Assembly: GCA_013002285.1 (NCBI GenBank)
Contig: JABDKJ010000033.1
Span: forward strand, 1-64,000
Direction of reading: 5' to 3'
Length of the DNA: 64,000 nt
Source: Flavobacteriales bacterium
GTDB taxonomy: Bacteria; Bacteroidota; Bacteroidia; Flavobacteriales; JABDKJ01
Shown here: one piece after another, positions 7,585 to 16,335 of the stretch
Layout of the letters: each line of letters opens with the position of its first letter
Position numbering within the stretch: the stretch's first letter is position 1
Program-made: the position numbers and the translations under genes
Notes under the pieces: generated by a model
The model's database searches: none
What the model saw: the letters and a program-made list of their open reading frames with translations, nothing else
What the model was told of the DNA's origin: nothing

Positions 7585-9672
7585 ATGCGAGCGATCGTTC
7601 GTACTACCCTAGGTATTCTTCTCTGTGTTTTTATAGCACAGGATATTCACAGCCAAAAAATAAGCGAAGAAGAAAAGAACCGCATTCTTGAGCAAAGAAT
7701 AGAACTCATTGCAGAACTCAACGAAGAGGATGAACTAGACTACAGCCATTTGACAGACGTGCTAGACCAATATTTTGATGAACCTTTGGACCTCAACAAA
7801 GCGAGTAGAGATGACCTTCTGGAACTGGAATTGATCTCCGAAGCGCAGATCACGGCCCTTGAAAAGCATCGTGAAAAGTTCGGTGACCTTCTTTCTATCT
7901 ATGAATTACAGACCATAGAGGGATTCACACTTTATGATCTTGAACTCTTAAGACCTTTCATTGATGTCTCTAGAGAATTGGACCAGAGCACCATTACACC
8001 CAGGGCAATTTTGCAGAATGGAAAACATGAATTTTTTGTCATGCATACCTCGATTCTTGAACAGCAATTGGGTTTTACTTACGCAGAAGACGGTGAAAGC
8101 ACACGCTATCTAGGTTCTGCTCACAGACTTTATTCGCGCTACAGATTCAGATATAAAAACAACTTGAGCATTGGTTTAACAGGTGAGAAAGATGCAGGCG
8201 AAGAATTCTTTCGTGGCTCTCAGTCTGGCTTCGACTTTTACTCTGGCCATGCTTTTTGGAAATATCCTGGAAAGATCAATAAAGTGGCGATAGGTGATTT
8301 CCAGGCACAATTCGGACAGGGTCTTACGATCTGGTCTGGTCTAGCATTTGGAAAATCTAGCGAGATAGCCAGCATGAAAAGGAATGCAAGGGGCATTACC
8401 CCATATGCATCGGCAGATGAGAACAATTTCATGCGTGGTGTTTCAGTTGGCGGAAAACTGGATGACTTTGAATGGACCCTTTTTGCTGCAAGCAAAAAAA
8501 TAGACGCCAATTTGGCTGCTACAGACACAAGCGATAGTGGCGAACCAGAATTGGTTTTCACTAGTTTCCAAACTAGTGGTTTTCACAGAACTGAAAATGA
8601 ACTTCTTGACAAAGATGCTATTCGAGAAACACATCTTGGCGCAAATATCTCCTTCAAAAAACCTGGACTCAAGATCGGTCTCTCTGCTTTAAAGAATTCT
8701 TATGAAGGGAATCTAAAAAGAAACTTGCAACTTTACAATCAGTTCGAATTCAATGACAATGAGAATTCTGTTTTAGGCTTGAACTACGATTGGACTTATC
8801 AGAATTTCAATTTTTTTGGTGAGGTTGCTCGAAGTGAAAATGGAAATTTCGCTACAGTGAACGGTGTCCTAATGGCCTTGGACCCCAGCCTTTCAGTGGT
8901 ACTTTATTACAGGAACCTAGCGAAAGATTTTCATTCGATCATATCAACCGTCCCTATAGAAAATTCCAGAAGCATCAACGAAAAAGGACTTTTGTTTGGT
9001 ATAGATTACCATCCTTCACGCGAATGGAAATTGAGTGCTTACATGGACCGCTTTGAATTTCCATGGTTGCGCTTTCAAACTGAAGCTCCTAGTACAGGGT
9101 ATGACGCTTTCGTGCAATTGCAATGGCGACCTTCAAGGGCCTTCAAGTCCTACCTAAGGTATCGCGTAAGGAGCAAAGCCGAGAATATAAATGACGAGAT
9201 AGCTCCTATTGACTACGAGTCCAATGTGGAGAGGGTGAATGTAAGGTGGAACCTTGACTATAAGATCTCATCTTCATTCAGACTTAAAAATAGGATCGAA
9301 TGGATCAAGAGGACAGAGGAATTAAAAGAAGTGGAAAACGGATTTTTGATCTACCAAGACCTACTATTCCAGCCACTTCAATCGCCACTTAGCGTTAAAC
9401 TTCGCTACGCCATTTTCGACACGGACTCATATGATTCAAGGCTTTATGCATATGAAAGTGACCTGATCTATACTTTTTCTATTCCGGCATATTACAGAAC
9501 AGGAACAAGGTGGTACGCAATGGTTCGTTATAAATTCAACCGAAATGCAGAAATATGGGCTCGACTCTCACAATTCTATTATCCAGAAGAGACAACGGTT
9601 CTCAGCGGTTTGAATGAGATCACTGGCAATACGAGAACGGATCTGAAACTCTTATTTAGACTTCGATTTTAG
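7585..9672 (+). CDS. Helix-hairpin-helix plus beta-barrel envelope protein
   Basis: A 695-residue protein starting at the ATG at 7585, which begins a signal peptide (RTTLGILLCVFIAQDIHSQ); the open frame reaches 25 codons further upstream into the previous gene. After the signal and an acidic helical linker come ComEA-like helix-hairpin-helix units (LNKASRDDLLELELISEAQ, then LLSIYELQTIEGFTLYDLELL). About 550 residues of barrel-like strands follow, rich in Tyr, Arg and Phe and ending LKLLFRLRF. HhH folds usually bind DNA without sequence specificity, so an envelope HhH-barrel protein is a candidate for DNA handling at the cell surface. Its stop overlaps convergent aroB by 21 bases. Confidence 0.75.
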   Translation: MRAIVRTTLGILLCVFIAQDIHSQKISEEEKNRILEQRIELIAELNEEDELDYSHLTDVLDQYFDEPLDLNKASRDDLLELELISEAQITALEKHREKFGDLLSIYELQTIEGFTLYDLELLRPFIDVSRELDQSTITPRAILQNGKHEFFVMHTSILEQQLGFTYAEDGESTRYLGSAHRLYSRYRFRYKNNLSIGLTGEKDAGEEFFRGSQSGFDFYSGHAFWKYPGKINKVAIGDFQAQFGQGLTIWSGLAFGKSSEIASMKRNARGITPYASADENNFMRGVSVGGKLDDFEWTLFAASKKIDANLAATDTSDSGEPELVFTSFQTSGFHRTENELLDKDAIRETHLGANISFKKPGLKIGLSALKNSYEGNLKRNLQLYNQFEFNDNENSVLGLNYDWTYQNFNFFGEVARSENGNFATVNGVLMALDPSLSVVLYYRNLAKDFHSIISTVPIENSRSINEKGLLFGIDYHPSREWKLSAYMDRFEFPWLRFQTEAPSTGYDAFVQLQWRPSRAFKSYLRYRVRSKAENINDEIAPIDYESNVERVNVRWNLDYKISSSFRLKNRIEWIKRTEELKEVENGFLIYQDLLFQPLQSPLSVKLRYAIFDTDSYDSRLYAYESDLIYTFSIPAYYRTGTRWYAMVRYKFNRNAEIWARLSQFYYPEETTVLSGLNEITGNTRTDLKLLFRLRF

Positions 9673-10752
9673 ATCTTCTTTGAACAAGAAATCAAGTGCT
9701 GAAGTGATCTGATCACTCGAGACATTGATGTCAATTCGAGGTTGCCCTATTCCCTTCAACAAAGTCATACTCATTCCTTTTCCCCTCAATTTCTTGTCAT
9801 TCTTCATTATCTGAATGACCCTGTGATATTCTACATTGTCAAATTTAGGGAACTTATAAAGAGGTCTAATATAGTTTGAGATCTCCATCAGTAGATCTTT
9901 CTTGATGAAGCGTTTTTTATAGGATATATAGGTTTCAGCTATCATACCCAGGGCAACAGCCTCTCCATGCAATAGACTTCCTTCTCTTCCTTCGAGCGAA
10001 TAGGTTTCTAATGCATGACCAATGGTATGTCCAAAGTTCAGGCACTTTCTTTGATCACTTTCTTCAGGGTCGTCCAAAATGAATTTGTTCTTTATTCGAA
10101 TTGAAGCTGGAATGGAATTTATGAGCCTATCTAAATTATCCAGTTTGTTTGCTTTGATCTTTTCCCAATATCCCGATTCGGAGATCAATGCATGTTTGAT
10201 CATTTCGGCATATCCTGCAAGGATATGTCTTCTGGAAAGTGTATTGAGAAATTCCGGGAAAATAAATACTCCACTAGGCCAAGAAAACGTTCCCACCTGA
10301 TTCTTATAAAGGTTTAGGTCAATTCCCGTTTTTCCTCCAAAACTCGCATCTACCTGCCCTAAGAGGGTTGTGGGAATATTAATGAATTCTATCCCACGCT
10401 TGAAGGTACTTGCCGCAAATCCACCGAGATCCGTGATAACACCACCTCCCAAATTGATCAAAATACTCCCACGCATTGCTTCCAGATCCGTAAGTATGCG
10501 CCAAATATTAGCCGTTACTTCTATGTTCTTATTCTCTTCCCCACTCTTTGTCTCAATAACACGAATAGAATCGAACTTTGGAATACTTGCTGCCAACATT
10601 GGCCAGCAAAGGCGTAGCGTATTCTCATCTGCCAAAACGAATTTCTGTCGATTTCTGTTCTTGGGAGAAAAAAGGGCTTCCTGCAAATGCTTCTTTGCGT
10701 CTTTCCCAATGTAAATACTATGCCCAATGCTTTTGATGATCAAGGTGAACAA
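9652..10752 (-). CDS. aroB: 3-dehydroquinate synthase
   Basis: Second enzyme of the shikimate pathway, converting DAHP to 3-dehydroquinate with NAD and a metal. Visible are the NAD-binding GGGVITDLGGFAAS, the segment IPTTLLGQVDASFGGKTGID, and the metal ligands in AGYAEMIKH, NFGHTIGHALE and LLHGEAVALGM. No ATG is available at the N terminus: the coordinate uses a TTG at 10752, and a second TTG at 10743 (giving LIIKSIGHS) is equally plausible. Length of 363-366 residues is normal. Confidence 0.93.
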   Translation of the reverse strand: MFTLIIKSIGHSIYIGKDAKKHLQEALFSPKNRNRQKFVLADENTLRLCWPMLAASIPKFDSIRVIETKSGEENKNIEVTANIWRILTDLEAMRGSILINLGGGVITDLGGFAASTFKRGIEFINIPTTLLGQVDASFGGKTGIDLNLYKNQVGTFSWPSGVFIFPEFLNTLSRRHILAGYAEMIKHALISESGYWEKIKANKLDNLDRLINSIPASIRIKNKFILDDPEESDQRKCLNFGHTIGHALETYSLEGREGSLLHGEAVALGMIAETYISYKKRFIKKDLLMEISNYIRPLYKFPKFDNVEYHRVIQIMKNDKKLRGKGMSMTLLKGIGQPRIDINVSSDQITSALDFLFKEDLKSKSK

Positions 10753-10873
10753 ATGTAAAATAACCCTTGGAATATTTATCCAAAGGCGCGTCCTTTAAGG
10801 AACTTTATTTGAGATGCGATCAAAGCATCATTCTCTCAACGAAGAAATCGCTTGACCAAACACTAATATTGAG

Positions 10874-10903
10874 TTGATAAAATTGTTGAAAGTCCTATAT
10901 TTA
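10874..10903 (+). promoter_or_regulatory. Candidate promoter for the OmpA-like gene
   Basis: TTG at 10874-10876, a 19-base spacer, then TATATTTA at 10896-10903 (seven of eight to TAnnTTTG). The predicted start point leaves a leader of about 35 bases before the TTG start at 10948. Confidence 0.4.
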
Positions 10904-10947
10904 CTAGGTATTTAGGCTGTAGGTCTTTTGCTAATTTTACATTCCAA

Positions 10948-12234
10948 TTGAATGGAACTGAATTGACTACGAAGACCTATATAGTGTTGATCTTTTGCAT
11001 GAGCTTTATCTGCTCGTCCATTTTTTCTATGAATGGACCTAGGTTCGTTGAGCAGATCAATACAACTTCCTCTAATAAAGATGAAGTGCTGAATATCCTC
11101 ATTGGGCAATTAGAAAACTACCTGGACAACAGCTATGATGTAAAAGGAACAGGCATCTCTTACAAAAAGGGTGTGAACAAGATCATGAAAGATATGCATG
11201 CCCTTGTAATCGATACCTTGAACCCTTATCAGGTTTATGTGAAAAAAGACTTTGAAGGGTTCTCTGATGATATCAGGAGTAAGCTGGAATTCTTAGGAAA
11301 AGTAAATTGGAAAAGCACAAAAACCGGAGACGTCTTTGTGGATTCTGACCTAGTAGGTCAAGATTACATAAGGGCAAGAATGAATGAGCTCAAAGAACAG
11401 ATCAAGACAGAATTGCTACTTTATTCGCATTTACACTTGGATGATTTTGGTGATGTAGACCCTGAAACGAAGCTTCCAGAAGATACCGTATTGACCTTTG
11501 ACCCTAATGAAGTCTTAATTCCCTTGGACGATGAATTGATCGAAATGCCTGAGTCAGACATGATGCTGACAGTTGCTGAAGTAGATGTTACGGGTACCAT
11601 GCCAGTGAATGTTGGAAACACCGTTTCTCAACGCATCGACCCCGATCTCGCAGAACGCATATTACAGATCATGTCCAGCAACAATCAATTGATCGAAAAG
11701 ATAAGTGAAGAAATGTCCCTAATGCGTTTGACAATGGAAGATATGCGCAGAGAAGGTGAAGAGCGCGATCGTGCTATGTACAACGACCTTAATAATAAAT
11801 ATCTGGGACTAAAAGACGCCATTGCTCAATTACAAAAGGATGGAAGTATAGATCTGAATTTCGCCAGTGCTCAACCGATTGAGAATAAGTCCAATGTGGA
11901 GATCAAATTCGGATATGGATCCGTTTATCTATCGGCCACTAATAAAGTAAAGTTGAACACTGTCTTTTCTGACATGCTAAGAAATCCGAGGTATAAATTG
12001 ATCATCACTGGATACGCTGACAGCAGTGGTAACCGTGAACAGAATATCCTGCTTTCTCAGAAAAGGGCCAATGCCGTTAAATTCCATTTAAGGAAAATGG
12101 GTGTGAGTGAAAACCGGATGGTCATGAATTATCTGGGAGACACAGGCTCTGAAAGCTATGATCCAGATGATAGGAAAGTTGTGATAGAATGGTTAGAAGA
12201 AATAGACCTTGGAAATTCTATATTTCCTGAATAG
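10948..12234 (+). CDS. OmpA-family protein with a novel N-terminal region
   Basis: About 428 residues. A hydrophobic export segment (YIVLIFCMSFICSSIF) is followed by about 280 residues I do not recognise: acidic, with a coiled-coil stretch around EKISEEMSLMRLTMEDMRRE. The C terminus, from about residue 315, is an OmpA-like peptidoglycan-binding domain with IITGYADSSGNREQN, LSQKRANAVKFHL and VMNYLGDTGSE. It probably sits in the periplasm, tethered or free, touching peptidoglycan. The start is uncertain: TTG at 10948 or TTG at 10963. The stop overlaps threonine aldolase by 17 bases. Confidence 0.8.
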   Translation: MNGTELTTKTYIVLIFCMSFICSSIFSMNGPRFVEQINTTSSNKDEVLNILIGQLENYLDNSYDVKGTGISYKKGVNKIMKDMHALVIDTLNPYQVYVKKDFEGFSDDIRSKLEFLGKVNWKSTKTGDVFVDSDLVGQDYIRARMNELKEQIKTELLLYSHLHLDDFGDVDPETKLPEDTVLTFDPNEVLIPLDDELIEMPESDMMLTVAEVDVTGTMPVNVGNTVSQRIDPDLAERILQIMSSNNQLIEKISEEMSLMRLTMEDMRREGEERDRAMYNDLNNKYLGLKDAIAQLQKDGSIDLNFASAQPIENKSNVEIKFGYGSVYLSATNKVKLNTVFSDMLRNPRYKLIITGYADSSGNREQNILLSQKRANAVKFHLRKMGVSENRMVMNYLGDTGSESYDPDDRKVVIEWLEEIDLGNSIFPE

Positions 12235-13231
12235 CTTTGTTCACTTTTTCAACATCCTCTTCACTGATATCCAGATGTAATACAAATCGAATGGCCTGTG
12301 CTCCGATCGCGAAACTTAAAATGCCTTTCTCTTCAAGTTTAGATACAAATCCATTTGTTTCTTGGCCCTTTTTCAAATGAAAGATCACTATGTTGGTATC
12401 AACAGGGTTTACGCTTTCCACCCAAGGATGTGACTTAAGAGTGCTACCTATACTTTGGGCCTTGGCATGATCTTCCGCGAGTCGTTCTATATGATGATCA
12501 AGTGCATAGATCCCTGCTGCTGCAATGATACCAGCCTGTCGCATTCCTCCACCAAATACTTTTCTAACCCTACGCGCTTTTCTTATAAATTCTTTGGTTC
12601 CCACAAGCACTGAACCTACTGGTGCGCCTAACCCTTTGCTCAAGCATAAAGACATGGAATCGAAATTCTTACCATATGCTTTGTTATCAGTTTTATTAGC
12701 AACTAAACGATTAAAAAGTCGAGCGCCATCAAGATGAAATGGAATGCTATTGTTCCTGCAAACTTTGCTGACTTCCCTAATATTATTCAAGTCCAAGATC
12801 GCACCACCAGCTTTGTTGCAAGTATCTTCCACCGAAACCAAAGAAGTGATCGGATTATGCACGTCATCTGGATTGATATTGGACAAAACATCTTTGGCAG
12901 TGATATTTCCCCTGTTGCCTTCTATCAGACGAACTGATGCCCCTGAATTAAAGGCAATACCGCCTCCTTCATAATTGTAGATATGAGATAGTCTGTGACA
13001 GATCACCTCATCACCTGGTTGTGTATGGACTTTAATAGCGATCTGATTTGTCATGGTACCGGAGGAGCAATAGATCCCTGCTTCCTTACCGAACATTGCC
13101 GCTACTTTTTCTTCAAGAGCGTTTATGGTCGGATCTTCAGAAAATACATCATCACCCAATTCGGCTTGCATCATGAATTCTTTCATGGCCTCAGTCGGCT
13201 TAGTAACTGTGTCGCTTCTGAGATCTATCAT
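12218..13231 (-). CDS. ltaE: Low-specificity L-threonine aldolase
   Basis: PLP-dependent enzyme that cleaves L-threonine or L-allo-threonine to glycine and acetaldehyde. 337 residues, fold type I. Visible: IDLRSDTVTKPT at the N terminus, GDDVFSEDPT, the PLP-contact GIYCSSGTMTNQ, FHLDGAR with the cofactor Asp, and the Schiff-base lysine in SLCLSKGLGAPVG (K199). The ATG overlaps the stop of the upstream O-methyltransferase by 4 bases, indicating translational coupling. Confidence 0.93.
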   Translation of the reverse strand: MIDLRSDTVTKPTEAMKEFMMQAELGDDVFSEDPTINALEEKVAAMFGKEAGIYCSSGTMTNQIAIKVHTQPGDEVICHRLSHIYNYEGGGIAFNSGASVRLIEGNRGNITAKDVLSNINPDDVHNPITSLVSVEDTCNKAGGAILDLNNIREVSKVCRNNSIPFHLDGARLFNRLVANKTDNKAYGKNFDSMSLCLSKGLGAPVGSVLVGTKEFIRKARRVRKVFGGGMRQAGIIAAAGIYALDHHIERLAEDHAKAQSIGSTLKSHPWVESVNPVDTNIVIFHLKKGQETNGFVSKLEEKGILSFAIGAQAIRFVLHLDISEEDVEKVNKAIQEI

Positions 13232-13869
13232 TTCTTTCTAATTACGCTTAAACCATCTCTTACGGATAGTAGAACCACTTCTACCCTCTTATCTTGTACC
13301 ACGAATTTATTGAACTTATCTAAAGCCAAAGTATCAGCATCTTCAGGATCTATAACTCCGGCAACCTTTCCATACCAAAGCACATTGTCAGCGAGCAAGA
13401 ACGAGTTCGATCGCATATTTGGGATCAATAGATCATAATAAGTCTGATAATTGGTTTTGTCCGCATCTATAAAAACCAGATCCCAATCTTCTTTCAATGA
13501 GGGTATGATCTCCCTGGCATCGCCTATATGTCCAATGATCTGATCCTTATAAGGCGAGGCATCCCAGTGTTCTTTCTGTATATGCTGCAGTTCCTCGTTC
13601 TTGTCTATAGTATGGAGTGATCCATCATCTGCAAGTCCTTCTGCAAGGCAAAGTGCCGAGTAACCCGTGTAGGTACCGATCTCCAATATCCTTTTTGGCC
13701 GGATCATATGTGAGGCCATACTTAAGAATCTACCTTGCAAATGACCAGAGAGCATTGCCGGAATAAGCACTTTCAAATGCGTGTCTCGATAAAGCTTTTT
13801 TAAAAGCTCTGAGTCTGCGGTGGTATGCTCGTCTGCATATTCCTCAATATACTTAGGAATAAAGTCCAT
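13228..13869 (-). CDS. SAM-dependent O-methyltransferase (COMT-like)
   Basis: A 213-residue methyltransferase of the catechol/caffeoyl-CoA O-methyltransferase family. The SAM-binding glycine motif is ILEIGTYTGYSALCLAEGL, the acidic ribose contact is LHTIDKN, and DLVFIDADKTNYQTYYD carries the metal-binding Asp. DNVLWYGKVAG is characteristic of bacterial members. The physiological substrate is unknown. It overlaps both neighbours (1 base with the upstream peptidase, 4 with ltaE), so it is expressed as part of this operon. Confidence 0.9.
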   Translation of the reverse strand: MDFIPKYIEEYADEHTTADSELLKKLYRDTHLKVLIPAMLSGHLQGRFLSMASHMIRPKRILEIGTYTGYSALCLAEGLADDGSLHTIDKNEELQHIQKEHWDASPYKDQIIGHIGDAREIIPSLKEDWDLVFIDADKTNYQTYYDLLIPNMRSNSFLLADNVLWYGKVAGVIDPEDADTLALDKFNKFVVQDKRVEVVLLSVRDGLSVIRKK

Positions 13870-15101
13870 TATATGAATGTTAAGGAACTCAATTTGTTTT
13901 CATTAAAAACTATGTTGGCCGTTTCCAGCAGATCATTGGCATTGATGGCCTCTATCCGTTCAAGGATCTCCTTGGTAGAAGATATCTTATTGTAGAGCAA
14001 GAGGCTTTTCGCAAAGGACAGACAAATATTCAATCCACTGTCCTGAGCGAGGGCGACATGTCCGATCAACTGCTTTTTCGCGCTGTTCAATTGCACCATT
14101 CCCAATTTCTTTTCCCTTAAAACCTTTAGCTCCTTCATTACTAGGTCGCGGGCTTTGTCTATCTGCGATTTATCCGTTCCCATATAAATAGTGAAGAGAC
14201 CTGTATCTGAGTAGCTCGTATAACCTGACTCTATGTAGTAAGCAATGCCATGTTTTTCGCGCACCTTCAAGCTTAGGATACTGTTCATAGCAGGTCCGCC
14301 TAAATAGTTATTCAGAAAAATGAGCTCGTGCCTTTTTTCATGCATTGCATCAAAACCGATATTACCAATGAGAGTATGAGCCTGATGCAAATTGCGTTCT
14401 TCAACAATATGCTTTGGCTTATAGGTCCTAAATCTATCGCGCTTGTTCTTGTTCTTTTTCTTAGGAATGGAACCGAGCTCCTTTTCCACCTCTTTTCTGA
14501 ATTTTGAAAAAGGAAGTGAGCCCACAAAGGAGAATACTATCTGGTCTCCACTATAGGACCTATCAATGAACTTAAAAATAGAGGACTGAGAGAGTTTACC
14601 AACCGAATTTCGGGTTCCCAAAATATTTCTGCCGATGGCATGCCCATTAAATACCTGTTCTTCGAAATCATCGAAAATGGCTTCGCCCGGATTGTCGAGA
14701 TATGAATTGATCTCATCAAAGATCACGTCTTTTTCTTTGAGCATTTCTTTTTCTGGAAATGTAGAGCGAAAAGTGATATCGGTGATCAGATCTAACGCTC
14801 TAGGAAAGTATTCATTCAGAAATGATGCGTATACGCTGGTATCTTCCTTGGTTGTGCTGGCATTGATCTCCCCACCTACGGAATCCAATCTATTCAGAAT
14901 ATGAAAAGCCTTTCTTTTTTGAGTACCCTTGAATAAACCATGTTCAATAAAGTGAGCCAACCCTTGCTCACTCTTCTTTTCATCCCTTGAACCAGCATTG
15001 ATCATTAGACAGCAATGAGAGATCAATGAATGTTCTCTATGCTGATAAACCACTCGAATACCGTTAGATAGCGTAAATATTTTCGGACTTAGTTCAGTCA
15101 T
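13869..15101 (-). CDS. M16-family zinc metallopeptidase
   Basis: A 410-residue single-unit member of the pitrilysin/insulinase family. The inverted zinc motif HXXEH is visible as HFIEH (H50-H54), with a downstream acidic segment DVIFDEINSYLDNPGEAIFDDFEEQ supplying the third ligand. A substrate-pocket segment KVREKHGIAYYIESGYTSY lies in the second half. There is no signal peptide, so it is probably cytoplasmic. Relatives degrade peptides or processed leaders; the substrate is not inferable. It leads into the methyltransferase gene with stop and start sharing one base. Confidence 0.9.
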   Translation of the reverse strand: MTELSPKIFTLSNGIRVVYQHREHSLISHCCLMINAGSRDEKKSEQGLAHFIEHGLFKGTQKRKAFHILNRLDSVGGEINASTTKEDTSVYASFLNEYFPRALDLITDITFRSTFPEKEMLKEKDVIFDEINSYLDNPGEAIFDDFEEQVFNGHAIGRNILGTRNSVGKLSQSSIFKFIDRSYSGDQIVFSFVGSLPFSKFRKEVEKELGSIPKKKNKNKRDRFRTYKPKHIVEERNLHQAHTLIGNIGFDAMHEKRHELIFLNNYLGGPAMNSILSLKVREKHGIAYYIESGYTSYSDTGLFTIYMGTDKSQIDKARDLVMKELKVLREKKLGMVQLNSAKKQLIGHVALAQDSGLNICLSFAKSLLLYNKISSTKEILERIEAINANDLLETANIVFNENKLSSLTFI

Positions 15102-15128
15102 TTTTTATGGATCACAAAGAAACGATTT

Positions 15129-16331
15129 TCAGATGGATGCCAGCCCGCTATCTGACAAGTATTTGCGGATCTTTGCTGCCAATTCTTCCATTCTCTCTAC
15201 TTCACTTCTCTTGCTCGAACGCCTTCTCCATTTTTTAAAGTGGAATGCAAAGCGCTCTAATACCTCCTTATTCTTAGCGTAGACATAAAGAAGCAATATC
15301 ACTATCAAAAAATAATAGGCAGGAAGGAATTGAACGAAAATGTAGAATAGTAGAAACACATAAAAAGGCAATAGCACTAACGAAAAACCAAACGTCATGG
15401 AGAATTTGAATTCTTTCTGACGATTTATCCGTTTTGAAAGCCAACGCACCAAAGTCCTGAAGGGCATGATCGGCAAATAGATAATTCCAACGATCATAAC
15501 TTTGAGCCAGTCTGCGATCGATAATTTATCGTGCCAAGGGAGCAAGCCATTTGTGAATGACAAATGTCTCCATTCAGAAACATTGGCGAGGAACTGCTCT
15601 GGATACCGATGAATTAACATTTCCCTCTCTTCTTGTATTCCCTTCAGAGTATATGGATGTTCATTGAGCCAAGAACTCTCCGACAACATTTGAAGATCAT
15701 AGTTCTGTATGTTCTGGAATAAGGGAAGCATCCTTTCTGTGAGGAGATTTTTTTCCTGCAGATATCCATTGGATAATGGGAATTGAAAAGGTACTGGTTC
15801 GCCATACTCCAAAACCAAATTAAATCCGGATCGAGTGTGGCTCTCAAAGTTTATTCCTACGGGCACTACTTGTGGTATTTCTTTGTTGTCCTTACATAGG
15901 TCCAATATTCTGAAAACACCTTTTTTCAATGGTCTTAAATGACGAATGAATTTTTGGTTTCCCTCTGGGAAGATCAAGATGGACTTTCCTTTATCTAATC
16001 TTTCTTTTACCGCTTTGAATGACCCATAGTTGTTCTCCATGTTACTTGCCCCATCTCTCATGCGATAGACTGGTACGATCTTGAAAAAGAGAAGAATGGG
16101 CTTTAGGATCTTTATGTTAAATACATCTGCTCGAGCAAGAAAAGAAACGTTCTTTCTTCCCAAACAAGAGGTTAGTATGCCATCTAAAAATGCATTTTGA
16201 TGATTGGGTGTGAAAATGACAGGGCCTTTTGGGATATGGTGCTTGCCTTTAACCTCAACTTTTCTGAAGAACAAGCCAATACACAATGTGGTGTATTCTT
16301 TTACAAGCGCATATGCAATACGGTATAACAT
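15129..16331 (-). CDS. PlsC-type glycerolipid acyltransferase
   Basis: A 400-residue membrane acyltransferase. The catalytic block is PNHQNAFLDG with H44 and D50, an HX5D spacing rather than the common HX4D; this variant is typical of a distinct lysophospholipid/glycerol-phosphate acyltransferase subgroup. The second block is LIFPEGNQKFIRHLRPLKKG. The C-terminal half has several hydrophobic helices (from about residue 290) and ends in a basic region. Likely role is acylation of a glycerol phosphate or lyso-lipid at the inner membrane. It starts 4 bases after the pheT stop, so it is probably co-transcribed with pheT. Confidence 0.85.
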   Translation of the reverse strand: MLYRIAYALVKEYTTLCIGLFFRKVEVKGKHHIPKGPVIFTPNHQNAFLDGILTSCLGRKNVSFLARADVFNIKILKPILLFFKIVPVYRMRDGASNMENNYGSFKAVKERLDKGKSILIFPEGNQKFIRHLRPLKKGVFRILDLCKDNKEIPQVVPVGINFESHTRSGFNLVLEYGEPVPFQFPLSNGYLQEKNLLTERMLPLFQNIQNYDLQMLSESSWLNEHPYTLKGIQEEREMLIHRYPEQFLANVSEWRHLSFTNGLLPWHDKLSIADWLKVMIVGIIYLPIMPFRTLVRWLSKRINRQKEFKFSMTFGFSLVLLPFYVFLLFYIFVQFLPAYYFLIVILLLYVYAKNKEVLERFAFHFKKWRRRSSKRSEVERMEELAAKIRKYLSDSGLASI

Positions 16332-16335
16332 GAGA

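Noticed and set aside
13868..14904. Open frames opposite and within the M16 peptidase gene
   Set aside because: They are shadows of a gene with a clear HXXEH motif and show no motif of their own.
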